Shown here piece by piece: positions 39,832 to 50,509 of a stretch of 64,000 bases of DNA (the stretch's first letter is position 1; each line of letters begins with the position of its first letter). The stretch lies in contig NZ_CP150886.1 in NCBI RefSeq assembly GCF_038050375.1, forward strand, positions 4,257,318-4,321,317, in the 5' to 3' direction. Source of the stretch: Okeanomitos corallinicola TIOX110. GTDB taxonomy: Bacteria > Cyanobacteriota > Cyanobacteriia > Cyanobacteriales > Nostocaceae. Below the pieces are notes generated by a model. That model had not been told where the DNA came from. It saw nothing but the letters and a program-made list of their open reading frames with translations, and made no database searches. The position numbers were made by a program, and so were the translations under genes.

Positions 39832-40366
39832 TAGTTGATGCCTTGGGAGAGTTCTATCCAGGTAAACTGGGCAACCATACTAGGGTTTACAATTTACATA
39901 CCCAACTAACAGGGGTATTGATATTTAGTTAATTTAGGCTTCTTAACTGCTAGACGGTACAGTTAATTTAGGTGGCTAAAAATACTTTGCTCTAAGTATG
40001 AGGTAGCACATTAAGCATTGTTCAATATTGATCATCTATGAGATTGTAAACAATTGTAACATTTATGAAAAGATTTGACCACCCACCGACCCAAAATTTC
40101 CTAGTTCTACTGGGTCAGATCATGGGATAATCATATTTGAAATTATATATTTGCTGTTTTTAGACCAAATTCTTAGAGCAGATAATTAATTCCTCATATT
40201 TGTTAAAATATCTCAACGATAACTATAATATTCCTTCCATAATAATTGCTTAATGTTTTAGTTATGGGGCATGGGGCATGAAGAATGAAGAATGGGGAAT
40301 TAATTGGTAAAAATTTTTTCTTCCCCTACCTCCCCTGCCTCCCCATCACCCGTTACCCATTACCCA
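39832..40366. other. 535-bp spacer upstream of the sigma gene
   Basis: No gene supported. Probably holds the sigma factor promoter in its left part. The right part has ATGGGGC heptamer units near 40263-40278 and a GGTAAAAATTTTTTCTTCC pseudo-palindrome near 40306, followed by TTACCCA-type units that run to the carB stop. Confidence 0.5.
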
Positions 40367-43300
40367 TTACCCCATAGGACAATATTCCTGGATCACCTTG
40401 ACATCCAAAGTTGTATTCTGTAGAGAACGGATAGCGGCTACAGTTGCTCTAGCACCGGCGATAGTAGTAATAATGGGGATTTTGTACGCTAAAGCTGTAC
40501 GACGAATTAACCGGGCATCAGTTTGGGCTTCTTCCCCAGACGGTGTATTAATGATTAGTTGAATTTGTTGATTTTTGATCGCATCCAGAACATGGGGACG
40601 GCCTTCATGAAGTTTAAGGATAGACTCAATCTGTAAACCTTGTTCATGCAGGAATTGGCGTGTACCTTGGGTGGCAATAACTTTAAAACCAAGCTTGATA
40701 AACTCTCTGACTACATCTACACACAGGGCTTTATCTCTATCACTCATAGATACAAATACAGTTCCTTGCAGGGGTAATTTTTCCCCAGCGCCCATTTCTG
40801 CTTTTGCAAACGCCCGACCAAAATCAGCATCAATACCCATTACTTCCCCAGTAGAACGCATTTCCGGCCCCAGAATAGTATCTGTACCAGAGAATTTATT
40901 AAAAGGTAAAACAGCTTCTTTGACTGCAATATGGCTAGGGATGACTTCTTGGGTAAAGTTTAATTCCTCCAAGGTTTTACCAGACATAATTAGGGATGCC
41001 AATTTTGCCAGAGGTACACCTGTAGCTTTAGAAACAAAGGGAACGGTACGAGAGGCACGGGGATTAGCTTCTAAAATGTAGACTTGGGGAGAATAACTAC
41101 TGGCACCGACGACGGCAAATTGAATATTCATTAAACCGACGACAGATAAAGCCTGTGCTAGTTCTACTGTCCAAGTTCTAATTTGACTAAGTACGGCTGG
41201 GGAGAGGGAAATAGAAGGTAACGAACAGGCCGAATCTCCTGAGTGAATACCCGCTTGCTCGATGTGTTCCATAATGCCACCAATCACAACTTTACCCGTA
41301 TGGTCAGCGATCGCATCTACATCAACTTCAATGGCATTTTCTAGGAACTTATCAATTAAAATTGGGTGTTCTGGTTCTACCTGTACGGCAAAGGTCATGT
41401 ATCTTTCTAAATCTGCGTCAGAATAGACAATTTCCATGGCCCGACCACCTAACACATAGCTAGGACGCACAACCACAGGATAACCAATCCGTTTAGCCAC
41501 TATTAACGCATCTTCATAACTTCTAGCAATACCATTAGGCGGTTGGGCAATATTCAACTTTTGCAAAATCTTCTCAAACCGTTCCCGGTTTTCTGCCATA
41601 TCAATAGAATCGGGAGATGTACCCCAAATTTGGGTACTTCTGTTCCCTGTTCCCTGTTCCCTGTTCCCTAATTCTTGTAAATACTGTTGTAGGGGAACGG
41701 CTAATTTTAAAGGGGTTTGTCCACCAAATTGGATGATGATACCAACAGGGTTTTCGGCTTCAATGATGTTGAGAACGTCTTCTTTAGTTAGGGGTTCAAA
41801 ATAGAGGCGATCGCTGGTATCGTAATCTGTAGAAACTGTCTCTGGGTTAGAGTTCACCATGATCGTCTCATAACCAGCAGCTTTTAAAGCATAGGCCGCA
41901 TGACAGCAACAATAGTCAAACTCAATCCCCTGACCGATGCGGTTGGGACCACCACCCAAAATCATCACCTTGGGTTTATCGGTGGGTAAAACTTCCGTTT
42001 CCTCTTCGTAGGTAGAATAATAGTAAGGTGTGAAGGCTTCAAACTCCGCCGCGCAGGTATCCACAGTTTTGTAAACAGGGATCACACTTAATTGTTGACG
42101 ATAGGCTCTAACTTCATCTTCCTTGGTTTTGGCACAGTAGGCAATTTGGCGATCGCTAAATCCATTCCGCTTCACCTCATACATTTGTTCTTTTGTCAAC
42201 TCCTGTAAAGGAGTGCGTTTTAAGAACTTCTCAATTTCCAAAATTTGCTGTAACTTATCCAAAAACCAAGGATCAATAGCTGTCAGTTCGTAAATCTCAT
42301 CATTTGTAATTCCCAACTGCATCGCATGACGCAACGCAAAGATCCGTTCTGGGTTTGGTGTCCGTAACTGGGCGCGAATTTGTTCACCACTGGGTAATTT
42401 TTCCGGTTTGTCTGCACCCCAGCCAGCACGTCCTGTTTCTAAGGAACGCAGGGCTTTTTGGAAAGACTCATTAAAAGTCCTACCAATAGCCATAGCTTCC
42501 CCTACAGACTTCATCTGTGTTGTCAACACCGGATCAGAACCAGGGAATTTTTCAAAGGCAAAGCGGGGAATTTTGGTGACTACATAGTCAATAGTTGGTT
42601 CAAAGGAAGCGGGGGTTTTTTTGGTGATGTCGTTTTTAATTTCATCTAAGGTATAACCCACGGCTAATTTAGCGGCTATTTTCGCTATCGGAAAACCTGT
42701 TGCTTTAGAAGCTAAAGCCGAACTACGAGACACACGGGGGTTCATTTCAATTACTACCACATCCCCGTTGGTGGGATTAACCGCAAACTGAATATTAGAA
42801 CCGCCGGTTTCTACCCCAATTTCTCGGATAATTTTAATCGCCATATCCCGCAACCGTTGATATTCTTTATCGGTGAGGGTTTGGGCAGGGGCAACGGTGA
42901 TAGAATCTCCTGTATGTATGCCCATCGGATCTAAGTTTTCGATGGAACAGATAATGACGACGTTATCTGCTAAGTCCCGCATTACTTCTAATTCATATTC
43001 TTTCCAACCTAACAAAGATTGATCTATGAGAATTTGAGAAACAGGACTAGCATCAATCCCCACTTGGGACATGATTTCAAATTCTTCTTTGTTATAGGCA
43101 ATACCGCCTCCTGTACCACCCATAGTGAAGGCTGGACGGATAATTAAAGGATATGATCCGATCCGATCTGCGATCGCTTTGGCTTCTGCTAAGGTGGAAG
43201 CTGTACCACTAGGACAGACGTTCACCCCGATTTTCTCCATCGCTTCGTTAAACAGTTTCCTGTCTTCGGCTTTTTCAATAGCCGGTAATTTCGCACCAAT

Positions 43301-43645
43301 TAACTCAACGTTATACTCATCTAAAACGCCGTTTTTTGCTAAAGCTACGGCAATATTTAAAGCGGTTTGTCCACCCATTGTCGGTAAAAGGGCATCAGGA
43401 CGTTCTTTAGCAATAACTTTTGCAACTATTTCTGGTGTCAGTGGTTCAATATAGGTGCGATCAGCTGTTTCTGGATCAGTCATAATTGTGGCTGGGTTAG
43501 AGTTAACCAGCACCACTTCATAGCCTTCTTCCCGTAAGGCTTTACAGGCTTGAGTTCCAGAGTAGTCGAATTCACAGGCTTGGCCAATGACAATTGGACC
43601 AGAACCTAACAGGAGAATTTTGCGGATATCTTGGCGACGAGGCAT
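40367..43645 (-). CDS. carB: carbamoyl-phosphate synthase large subunit
   Basis: Makes carbamoyl phosphate for arginine and pyrimidines with CarA. The 1092-residue product contains two ATP-grasp halves ([19 protein letters not shown] and [20 protein letters not shown] starts), a central oligomerisation domain and the C-terminal MGS-like allosteric domain (from about residue 940). At about residues 661-672 there is an extra segment ([12 protein letters not shown]) before [10 protein letters not shown], encoded by a heptamer repeat. The frame is intact. carA is 2.7 kb away and divergent, so the subunits are not co-transcribed. Confidence 0.96.
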   Translation of the reverse strand: MPRRQDIRKILLLGSGPIVIGQACEFDYSGTQACKALREEGYEVVLVNSNPATIMTDPETADRTYIEPLTPEIVAKVIAKERPDALLPTMGGQTALNIAVALAKNGVLDEYNVELIGAKLPAIEKAEDRKLFNEAMEKIGVNVCPSGTASTLAEAKAIADRIGSYPLIIRPAFTMGGTGGGIAYNKEEFEIMSQVGIDASPVSQILIDQSLLGWKEYELEVMRDLADNVVIICSIENLDPMGIHTGDSITVAPAQTLTDKEYQRLRDMAIKIIREIGVETGGSNIQFAVNPTNGDVVVIEMNPRVSRSSALASKATGFPIAKIAAKLAVGYTLDEIKNDITKKTPASFEPTIDYVVTKIPRFAFEKFPGSDPVLTTQMKSVGEAMAIGRTFNESFQKALRSLETGRAGWGADKPEKLPSGEQIRAQLRTPNPERIFALRHAMQLGITNDEIYELTAIDPWFLDKLQQILEIEKFLKRTPLQELTKEQMYEVKRNGFSDRQIAYCAKTKEDEVRAYRQQLSVIPVYKTVDTCAAEFEAFTPYYYSTYEEETEVLPTDKPKVMILGGGPNRIGQGIEFDYCCCHAAYALKAAGYETIMVNSNPETVSTDYDTSDRLYFEPLTKEDVLNIIEAENPVGIIIQFGGQTPLKLAVPLQQYLQELGNREQGTGNRSTQIWGTSPDSIDMAENRERFEKILQKLNIAQPPNGIARSYEDALIVAKRIGYPVVVRPSYVLGGRAMEIVYSDADLERYMTFAVQVEPEHPILIDKFLENAIEVDVDAIADHTGKVVIGGIMEHIEQAGIHSGDSACSLPSISLSPAVLSQIRTWTVELAQALSVVGLMNIQFAVVGASSYSPQVYILEANPRASRTVPFVSKATGVPLAKLASLIMSGKTLEELNFTQEVIPSHIAVKEAVLPFNKFSGTDTILGPEMRSTGEVMGIDADFGRAFAKAEMGAGEKLPLQGTVFVSMSDRDKALCVDVVREFIKLGFKVIATQGTRQFLHEQGLQIESILKLHEGRPHVLDAIKNQQIQLIINTPSGEEAQTDARLIRRTALAYKIPIITTIAGARATVAAIRSLQNTTLDVKVIQEYCPMG
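41641..41668. repeat. heptamer STRR inside the carB coding region
   Basis: Four perfect TGTTCCC units (GGGAACA on the coding strand) within carB. With flanking bases they add roughly a dozen residues in frame (GNREQGTGN). It lies between the second ATP-grasp pre-domain and its ATP-binding part, in a surface-loop position. Confidence 0.9.
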
Positions 43646-44256
43646 AGTTTTTACTTTAGATTAAGACAATACAAATCTTGACTATTTTACGGGTCTTTCA
43701 CCTAGTCTTTCTATTTATTATCCAGTGTTCTGGGTTCTAATCACTGGGTGTGAAGGAATGAACCACTCAAGTATGCAAATCACGCAAAAATTAGGTTTAA
43801 GTAATTAAACGCAGATGCACGCAATTAAACGCAGATGTTAGAGGATGATATTTTTCCTGATTGTTTTGCAATTATACGAATGTTTATTTCATAATCATCA
43901 TATTTATTGGCTGTTTTTTAGCAATTATTTCTATCTGGGTTCTGGGTGATAAGTTTTTTGGGAATTTATTCTTAATAAGAGCTTGATTGGATTTTTTGAT
44001 GTTTGAATTTAGACCTATTTATAAAATCTGGACAGATTGTTATTGCAATTTTTTCTCATCCAAAAATGCTCAAGATTTTCAGTTAGTAATTATTGGGAAT
44101 TTTACTTAATCACAAGTTATCTTTTTGCCCAAAAATTAAAAACGGCAGATAGGTATAAAAAATCCTATCCGCCTAAGTAAAAAAATTATTTTCTGATAGC
44201 TAATTAAGCTAAATTTTGCATCTTTCTAAAAGCAGTAATTTAAGCTTAGGTTAAGT
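43646..44256. other. 611-bp spacer between carB and dpsA
   Basis: AT-rich with no gene. It contains ACGCAGATGCACGCAATTAA-type repeat units (43803-43840), the carB promoter region, and the dpsA terminator at its right end. Confidence 0.5.
44144..44173 (-). terminator. probable terminator of dpsA
   Basis: Near-perfect 10-bp stem (GGCAGATAGG pairs with CCTATCCGCC at nine positions) with a 10-base A/T loop. On the minus strand it is followed by GTTTTTAATTTTT. It lies 83 bases after the dpsA stop. Confidence 0.6.
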
Positions 44257-44811
44257 TTAGTTTGTGGCAGGTTGAACAAAACCCAATGTTAAACTATCTT
44301 TAGCCAAGAAATGTGCTAAATGGTACGCTCTTTCTTCAGTCTTTAGCAGGATTTTTTCATAAAGATATCTTGTACCACGGTCGCCTAAACTCTCAGCTTG
44401 AGTGGCTTGACGACGAATTAATTGAATCATGGCTTGTTCTGCTACTAGGTCATTTTCTACCATCTTCCGGGAAGAAAATGTACCATCTACTTCTGGTTCA
44501 AAGCAGCATAATTCGGCTAATTTGCTGAAACTGGCTACGGGTACACCGCCTAAACCATTTAAACGTTCGCCAATTTCATGGATGTGATCTTGAATTTCTT
44601 GGTAACTGGCGTTAAAAAATTCATGGAGTGAATAAAATTCCGCACCTTCAACTACAAAATGATGCTTTTGGTACTGTAAATATAGTGCTTGAAAACTAGC
44701 CAATGCAACGTTAAATCCTTCTACTACTGGCGCAGTAACACTATGATCTAGTAATACAGGATTGTCATATACTTGACCGAAGTTTTGTAAAATAGTTTGA
44801 GTATCAGACAT
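44257..44811 (-). CDS. dpsA: Dps-family ferritin-like protein
   Basis: Iron-storing and DNA-protecting dodecamer subunit, induced by oxidative stress or starvation in many bacteria. The 184-residue product has the inter-subunit ferroxidase motif in [20 protein letters not shown] and [15 protein letters not shown]. The N-terminal tail has no Lys, so direct DNA binding through it is uncertain. The C-terminal part ([20 protein letters not shown]) is the last helix. The family is often multi-copy in cyanobacteria; this resembles the DpsA type. Confidence 0.88.
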   Translation of the reverse strand: MSDTQTILQNFGQVYDNPVLLDHSVTAPVVEGFNVALASFQALYLQYQKHHFVVEGAEFYSLHEFFNASYQEIQDHIHEIGERLNGLGGVPVASFSKLAELCCFEPEVDGTFSSRKMVENDLVAEQAMIQLIRRQATQAESLGDRGTRYLYEKILLKTEERAYHLAHFLAKDSLTLGFVQPATN

Positions 44812-45186
44812 GGTTCTCCTCGTTTTTTAGCAGTTGTGATTTTTAGCTGCTAATTTTTTATATCTTAACATTTAAAAAATTCTATGCAACACAATTAAAT
44901 TTGAGACAATTTGAAAATTTTAATTGTTATGAGTGTTCTTTTTGAATCTTAAAACTCCTCAATCCTGACAATTTATCTGTATTGGTATTCTTTATATCTT
45001 GACTATATCTACAAAATATGAAGCAGAACTGGTAAAACTTTCCTGCAAATCTTTTGCAAATTTAATGACAATAATTTGCACTTGCGCTATCCTGATTTGT
45101 AAGGTTCAAGTCCGACAAGCTCCTGAATTACAGAGGTAAGTTTGTTGTGCTTACTGCAATTTTGTTGCACTTTGGGGTTAATTATC
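44812..45186. other. 375-bp divergent promoter region
   Basis: Holds the 5' regions of dpsA (minus) and the Asr1405-like gene (plus). GGTTCAAGTCC near 45103 looks like a tRNA T-arm but no matching stem or acceptor is present. I see no other element. Confidence 0.45.
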
Positions 45187-45444
45187 TTGAAATCTTGGGG
45201 TTCAGAAACAGGAATCAGGCAAATTGTTGAGGTGAATTGGGCAGACCGTTGGCAAGTTTATCAACGCTTAAACGAGTTAGATATTCCTTGTTGCTGTGAA
45301 ACTAACCAGCCATTGCAAGTAGAAGTTACAAACCCTCAAATAGCTGTTCAATTTTGGAGTGTGATGCGACATTTTACAGCTTCTCGTCAAGACTTAATTT
45401 GCAGATTGGAACATTGTTGGCGTATTCGTTACCAAACGTTTTGA
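45187..45444 (+). CDS. Asr1405/Asl0597-family small protein
   Basis: A small cyanobacterial protein of unknown function, 85 residues from this start. Core is VNWADRWQVYQRLNELDIPC, then CCETNQPLQVEV and AVQFWSVMRHF. Resemblance is to the Asr1405/Asl0597 family named from Nostoc. The TTG at 45187 with GGGG nine bases before is preferred; an upstream TTG at 45142 would add a Cys/Leu-rich 15 residues. It is 50 bases upstream of the (2Fe-2S) protein gene and probably co-transcribed. Confidence 0.65.
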   Translation: MKSWGSETGIRQIVEVNWADRWQVYQRLNELDIPCCCETNQPLQVEVTNPQIAVQFWSVMRHFTASRQDLICRLEHCWRIRYQTF

Positions 45445-45494
45445 TTTATAATGTTGTTTTCTTTCTTTGCGGTTAGTTTATCTGTGGTGAAACA

Positions 45495-46097
45495 ATGAGT
45501 ATGTATCCCAGTGTAGAAGTATCCGAATTTTGCCTTGAAGGTAGATTTTTAGATTTTGTGATCAAAGATGGTTATAAGTTAAAAGGCTTGTTACTATCCA
45601 CTGCGGATGGTGAACACTATATAAAATTAGCTAAACATTTACGGACAGCTTTTGATTTGCGTTTACCCCGTGGGACTTGGTTACAAGTTATAGGTACAAA
45701 AAAGCATCACTACAAAAAGGATCAGGTAACGCTTAAAGCTGAACGAATCATGGCTGCCAGTTCTCAGGTAACAGTAGCTGCACCATCTCCAAACCAATCT
45801 AAAGTACAGAAAAAGCAGACCATATTAATGTGTCAAAAGTCAGATTGTATGAAGCGTGGTGGGAAGACATTGTGCCAGGTATTGGCATCTGAGTTAAGCG
45901 ATCGCGGTTTACAAGATACAGTTGATATCAAAGGGACTGGTTGTATGAAAAAATGCAAGGCTGGACCAAATATAGTTATGCCTGATAAAACCCGTTATAC
46001 GCAGGTTAAACCTTCACAAGTTGCTATTTTAGTAGATAAGCATTTTGGTGAAGAAGCAGTAATTATTAGTAATCAGCTATCATCAGTCAGCCAATAA
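45495..46097 (+). CDS. (2Fe-2S) thioredoxin-like ferredoxin domain protein
   Basis: A 200-residue two-part protein. Residues 1-90 form an OB-like or beta-rich domain (SEFCLEGRFLDFVIKDGYKL) with no named function. After a Pro/Gln linker, residues about 108-195 are a thioredoxin-like [2Fe-2S] ferredoxin with ligands in CQKSDCMKRGGKTLC and GCMKKCKAGPNIVM. Such domains occur as NuoE/HoxE-like electron carriers. The redox partner is unknown; it is not next to hox or ndh genes. Confidence 0.82.
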   Translation: MSMYPSVEVSEFCLEGRFLDFVIKDGYKLKGLLLSTADGEHYIKLAKHLRTAFDLRLPRGTWLQVIGTKKHHYKKDQVTLKAERIMAASSQVTVAAPSPNQSKVQKKQTILMCQKSDCMKRGGKTLCQVLASELSDRGLQDTVDIKGTGCMKKCKAGPNIVMPDKTRYTQVKPSQVAILVDKHFGEEAVIISNQLSSVSQ

Positions 46098-46304
46098 CCT
46101 GAGCAAATTTCATCGGGTGTAGAGTGGAGATGTAATTCATGATGGAGTGTCAACTCTCCTGTCTTCTGAACTCCTTTCAAAGAATTGAAAATCGTGGGAT
46201 AATGAACAGTCACAGTAGCAGATAAATCCAGTCAAAAGTTGAAATTGAATAACTTCTGACTTCTCAAATCCTGAAACTGCCAAAATCCCTAACTCCTATA
46301 ATTT

Positions 46305-47462
46305 ATGTCTCTATCTAACGCAATACCAGCTTTACTTGTATTAGCAGATGGCACTGCTTATCGTGGATGGTCATTTGGTGCTTTGGGAACGACCATTGGC
46401 GAAGTGGTATTTAATACTGGAATGACTGGATATCAAGAAGTATTAACAGATCCTAGTTATACAGGTCAAATTGTTATTTTTACCTATCCAGAATTGGGAA
46501 ATACGGGAGTTAATCCAGAAGACGAAGAGTCAGTTAAACCCCATGTGAAAGGTGCGATCGCTCGAAATATCTGTCATCAGCCCAGTAACTGGCGCTCTAC
46601 ACAATCCTTACCAGATTACCTCAAGCAGTATGAAATTCCTGGTATTTTTGGTATTGATACCCGCGCTCTCACCCGGAAAATTCGGATGTACGGAGCTATG
46701 AATGGTGGTATTTCCACATCTATTTTAGATGAAAATGAATTACTGGCAATGGTACAAGCTGCCCCCAACATGAAAGGTTTGAATCTTGTCCAGGAAGTCA
46801 CTACCCCAAGTATGTATGAATGGTCAGAGGCTACCACAAATGATTGGGAATTTAACCCAGAAGCTATAGCTAAAATCGGCGCAAGTTTCACCGTTGTTGC
46901 TTTAGACTTTGGTGTGAAACGGAATATTCTCAAGCGTTTAGCTAGTTATGGTTGTCGGGTGATAGTTGTTCCTGCCAATACACCAGCGGAGGAAATTCTT
47001 AAATATAATCCAGACGGAATATTTCTTTCCAATGGGCCTGGTGATCCCGCCGCAGTAACAGCAGGAATTAACACCGCCAAAGCATTATTAGAAAGCAAAA
47101 AACCCATGTTTGGTATTTGCATGGGACACCAAATTTTGGGTCACGCTTTAGGAGCAAAAACCTTTAAACTTAAATTTGGACATCGCGGTTTAAATCAACC
47201 GGCAGGTTTACAACAAAGGGTAGAAATCACCAGCCAAAATCACAGTTTTGCTATTGATCCGGATTCATTACCATCTACAGTTGTAGAGGTTAGTCATCTG
47301 AACTTAAATGATCATACTGTCGCTGGGGTACGTCACAAGTCTCTACCTGTATTTTCAGTACAGTATCACCCAGAGGCTAGTCCGGGACCCCATGATGCTG
47401 ATTACTTATTTGAGCAATTTGTGCTAGAAATGCAAACAGCACGTCAAACAGCGATCACTTAA
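46305..47462 (+). CDS. carA: carbamoyl-phosphate synthase small subunit
   Basis: Glutaminase subunit that supplies ammonia to CarB. The 385-residue product starts with the CarA N-terminal domain ([38 protein letters not shown] is split over this region) and has the class I amidotransferase with the nucleophile Cys in GICMGHQ and the His-Glu in [12 protein letters not shown]. Full length. A heptamer STRR begins 16 bases after the stop. Confidence 0.97.
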   Translation: MSLSNAIPALLVLADGTAYRGWSFGALGTTIGEVVFNTGMTGYQEVLTDPSYTGQIVIFTYPELGNTGVNPEDEESVKPHVKGAIARNICHQPSNWRSTQSLPDYLKQYEIPGIFGIDTRALTRKIRMYGAMNGGISTSILDENELLAMVQAAPNMKGLNLVQEVTTPSMYEWSEATTNDWEFNPEAIAKIGASFTVVALDFGVKRNILKRLASYGCRVIVVPANTPAEEILKYNPDGIFLSNGPGDPAAVTAGINTAKALLESKKPMFGICMGHQILGHALGAKTFKLKFGHRGLNQPAGLQQRVEITSQNHSFAIDPDSLPSTVVEVSHLNLNDHTVAGVRHKSLPVFSVQYHPEASPGPHDADYLFEQFVLEMQTARQTAIT

Positions 47463-47478
47463 GTTAATCACAGAAAAA

Positions 47479-47534
47479 ATGGGTAATGGGTAATGGGTAA
47501 TGGGTAATGGGTAATGGGTAATGGGTAATGGGTA
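47479..47534. repeat. heptamer STRR (ATGGGTA x8)
   Basis: Eight perfect tandem ATGGGTA units, the longest perfect STRR in the window, followed by a GGTAAAAGTCTTTTCC pseudo-palindrome and CACCAGT units. Confidence 0.9.
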
Positions 47535-47671
47535 AAAGTCTTTTCCAATCACCAGTCACCAGTCACCGATTACCAACCTAGACAACTTATGTCAAAACCA
47601 TATATACTTGAGCGTTTACTTTCAGTTAAGAGGATGAGGAGGGAGTTATTGCTGAACCACTGAATATCACC

Positions 47672-48016
47672 GTGAGCCTGAGAGGTACTCGCGAAGTCCG
47701 GGATAACTGTCAACTATTCCGCCTCACAGGTTTGTTAGACGCTTTTTCAGAGCCGACATTTCGTAAGGTACTGAGCAATAAAATTGATGAAGGCCCAAAA
47801 AATATTATTTTGGATCTCTCTCAAATAGACTTTATTGATAGCTCTGGTTTAGGTGCGCTGGTACAACTAGCCAAGCAAGCTCAAACCGCAAGTGGCTCTT
47901 TGCAAATTGTCACAAACGCCCGTGTAACACAAACAGTTAAGCTTGTTCGCTTGGAGAAATTTCTCTCCCTGCAAAACACAGTAGAAACGGCTCTGGACAA
48001 CGTAAAGTCGTCTTGA
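47672..48016 (+). CDS. STAS-domain anti-sigma factor antagonist
   Basis: A SpoIIAA-like single STAS domain of about 114 residues. The hallmark is ILDLSQIDFIDSSGLGALVQ, in which the Ser before GLG is the usual phosphorylation site, preceded by FRLTGLLDAFSEPTFRKVL. It would bind an anti-sigma or kinase partner in partner switching; none is adjacent. The GTG at 47672 is the first standard start; the frame stays open for 14 more codons upstream (IAEPLNIT) with only rare-type starts. Confidence 0.88.
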   Translation: MSLRGTREVRDNCQLFRLTGLLDAFSEPTFRKVLSNKIDEGPKNIILDLSQIDFIDSSGLGALVQLAKQAQTASGSLQIVTNARVTQTVKLVRLEKFLSLQNTVETALDNVKSS

Positions 48017-48401
48017 TTGCTTGAGCAAAGAAAATCAATGCGACTATTCTGATGAGAAAGGGGAAGATGAGAGCAAAGTATCGTATTACTTCTTCATCCT
48101 CCCTCATCTCTGTGAAATCATAACTTTTACTCCAAAGGTAGAATATATAGTTTAGTTTAAGTAATATTTATTAGTGTTGAATGTGCTAGGTATGATATAC
48201 TAAAATGCTGCACAAAAAATAAATGTTCGTAAAATTAATCGTAAGAATTCAGAAGTCAGGAAACAGTAAGAGTTTAGCAATAAACCTTGCCCATTTTCCC
48301 CGCACAAAAGTTAGTTAGAATATTTAATCAATCAGTAGATAATCAAATACTGGTTTTTGACGTAATTGTTAAAAAGCTGACTGCTGCAAGCTGATAGCTG
48401 A
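48017..48401. other. 385-bp spacer before mrnC
   Basis: No gene. AT-rich with scattered stops. The mrnC promoter should be here. Nothing distinctive seen. Confidence 0.4.
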
Positions 48402-48932
48402 ATGCTTACAAATAATCTTGCCATTATTATTAGGTTAAGGAATGATGAACTGGTGAACCCCAAGGAGGAAGAACCTAAGAATGTAGGAGATGAAACTGCC
48501 ATTCAGAATTCATCAGACATTCCAGCATTGTTGGTAAACATAAATCAACCACCCCAATCTTTATCACAGGCACAAGTACGACAAATCTCTCCTTCTGCCC
48601 TAGCTTATTTGGGGGATGCAATTTATGAACTATATGTTAGAATGTTTTTTCTGTGGCCACAGCAAAGGCCAGAAATATACCACAAATTGGTAGTAGCCCA
48701 GGTCAGAGCAGAAACACAAGCCCTACAATTGCGATTGCTAACTCCCCATTTAAGGAGTAACGAGCTAGAAATTATCCGCCGTGGTCGTAATGCTGCCACA
48801 GGCCGCCCTAAGCGACTTAATCCTGAAATTTACCAACAAGCCACAAGTCTAGAAACCTTAGTTGGCTATCTATATCTCACCGATTATCCCCGTTTACAAG
48901 AACTATTACAAAAACTCCATCTAGAGAAATAG
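48402..48932 (+). CDS. mrnC: Mini-ribonuclease III
   Basis: A catalytic RNase III domain without a dsRNA-binding domain, used in 23S rRNA 3' maturation. The RNase III signature is in LAYLGDAIYELYVRMF; RRGRNAATGRPKRLNPEIYQ and TSLETLVGYLYLTD with the second acidic site complete it. The first 50 residues are not conserved; the GTG at 48453 could be the real start. It lies 96 bases before rlmB on the same strand, a pairing also seen in Firmicutes. Confidence 0.9.
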   Translation: MLTNNLAIIIRLRNDELVNPKEEEPKNVGDETAIQNSSDIPALLVNINQPPQSLSQAQVRQISPSALAYLGDAIYELYVRMFFLWPQQRPEIYHKLVVAQVRAETQALQLRLLTPHLRSNELEIIRRGRNAATGRPKRLNPEIYQQATSLETLVGYLYLTDYPRLQELLQKLHLEK

Positions 48933-49028
48933 TCAGTAGCTCAATCTCCCGATAGGAAAATCATCTGTAGTGGTTCACTAAATTGAGGTAATTGTGATGC
49001 TCACCAATTTTATCAATTCAATAATCCC

Positions 49029-49997
49029 ATGACTAACCAACCGAAAAAAATCAATCACCCAGACAAACCAAAACGTAGCCAACCTATAAAAATCAAAGGT
49101 AAGCGCGTTATCAATCCCATTCGTAATCACAGTAACGCCGAAGTCAAGCCGATTTCTCGCAAACCTCGGCTATCTCACCATTCCTCCCAACCATCTTCAG
49201 AAATTAAACCCCCTGAAGATAATGATATGATTTATGGCCGTCACCCGGTCTTAACAGCCCTAGAAAATCAACGTAATCTCAACCGAATTTGGATTACTTC
49301 TCGTCTGCGTTATGATCCTCGCTTTCATCATTTGATTCTCCAAGCTAAGGATAATGGCACAGTCATTGATGAAGTTGAACCTAAGCGTTTAGATCAAATT
49401 ACTGATGGGGCAAATCATCAAGGTATAGCAGCTCAGGTTGCTCCCTATGCTTATTTAGAATTAGAAGATTTAATTACACAAGCAAAAACCGTCACTGATC
49501 CCGTGATTGTAGTTGCTGATGGGATCACTGATCCTCATAACTTGGGGGCAATTATCCGCACCGCCGAAGCAATAGGCGCGCAAGGATTAGTAATTCCCCA
49601 AAGAAGGGCTGCGGGAATCACTTCTTCTGTTGTCAAAGTGGCAGCAGGTGCTTTAGAAAACTTTTCTGTTTCTAGAGTCGTAAATCTTAGCCGTTCTTTA
49701 GAACAACTCAAAGAAGCTGGTTTTTGGATTTATGGAACAGCGGTTACAGGTAGTGAACCCATACATACAGTCAAATTTAGTGGGCCGATTGTTTTAGTCA
49801 TCGGTGGTGAAGGCGAAGGTCTGAGTATGTTGACACAACGTTCCTGTGATGTTTTAGTCTCCATTCCCTTACAGGGTAAGACTCCTAGCCTTAATGCCTC
49901 CGTAGCATCAGGTATGGCTCTTTATGAAATTTATCGCCAAAGGTTGCTAAATACTCATTATCTTGATAGATTACACACATTTTCCTGCAAAAAATAA
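49029..49997 (+). CDS. rlmB: 23S rRNA 2'-O-methyltransferase RlmB-like (SpoU/TrmH family)
   Basis: A SPOUT methyltransferase. After a basic tail (residues 1-60) comes the substrate-binding domain ([20 protein letters not shown]) and the knotted catalytic domain with [28 protein letters not shown] and [20 protein letters not shown]. These are the three SpoU motifs. Target G2251 of 23S rRNA is the usual one; other 2'-O-ribose targets are possible. Confidence 0.9.
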   Translation: MTNQPKKINHPDKPKRSQPIKIKGKRVINPIRNHSNAEVKPISRKPRLSHHSSQPSSEIKPPEDNDMIYGRHPVLTALENQRNLNRIWITSRLRYDPRFHHLILQAKDNGTVIDEVEPKRLDQITDGANHQGIAAQVAPYAYLELEDLITQAKTVTDPVIVVADGITDPHNLGAIIRTAEAIGAQGLVIPQRRAAGITSSVVKVAAGALENFSVSRVVNLSRSLEQLKEAGFWIYGTAVTGSEPIHTVKFSGPIVLVIGGEGEGLSMLTQRSCDVLVSIPLQGKTPSLNASVASGMALYEIYRQRLLNTHYLDRLHTFSCKK

Positions 49998-50083
49998 ACC
50001 TAAAAGAGTATAAAGAAGGTAAAACAGAATCAATTTCACATATTCTTTAACACCCAGAAAACGTTTATAAATTGGTGAAAACC

Positions 50084-50386
50084 ATGCAAACTATTTGGCA
50101 TAATCTTAAAGAAGGGCTAATTAGCTTATCTAACGGTCTTGGCTTCGCTTGGTGGGTGGAGATTGTCACCCAAAGTCCTAGTTGCACATACTACTTTGGC
50201 CCATTTATCAGCTCGGTAGATGCAAACTTGGCTAGCAAAGGGTATGTGGAGGATTTAGAAACTGAAGGAGCGCAAGGCATTATAGTCAATGTCAAGCGTT
50301 GTAAACCTTATGTTTTAACAATTGCTGAAGACCTGGGGGAAAGGATTGACCGTAAAGTAAAGCCTGCCTTTAGCGGTCAAATGTAA
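50084..50386 (+). CDS. DUF1816 domain protein
   Basis: A 100-residue cyanobacterial protein. Core segments are FAWWVEIVTQSPSCTYYFGP and SVDANLASKGYVEDLETEGA, followed by IVNVKRCKPYVLTI. The family resembles small phycobilisome linker-like (CpcD-type) domains in length, but its role is not known. The ATG at 50084 with GGTGA upstream is preferred over the GTG at 50072. Confidence 0.8.
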   Translation: MQTIWHNLKEGLISLSNGLGFAWWVEIVTQSPSCTYYFGPFISSVDANLASKGYVEDLETEGAQGIIVNVKRCKPYVLTIAEDLGERIDRKVKPAFSGQM

Positions 50387-50405
50387 GATAAATCCATAGG
50401 CTGTC

Positions 50406-50445
50406 ATCGTTCCTGGGTTGATTTTTAGTTAATTCTGGGAACGAT
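50406..50445 (+). terminator. hairpin after the DUF1816 gene
   Basis: Inverted repeat ATCGTTCC/GGAACGAT, 8 bp perfect, loop 24 bases, starting 20 bases after the stop. No strong T-run follows, so it may act as a 3' stabiliser. Confidence 0.45.
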
Positions 50446-50509
50446 AAACAACATCCCAAATTTTTCCCAAATTTTTAAGTGACAGGTAACAAGAAGCCTA
50501 ATTACGAAT

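Noticed and set aside
45095-45130. tRNA-like GGTTCAAGTCC
   Set aside because: The T-arm stem does not pair, and no anticodon or acceptor stem can be made around it.
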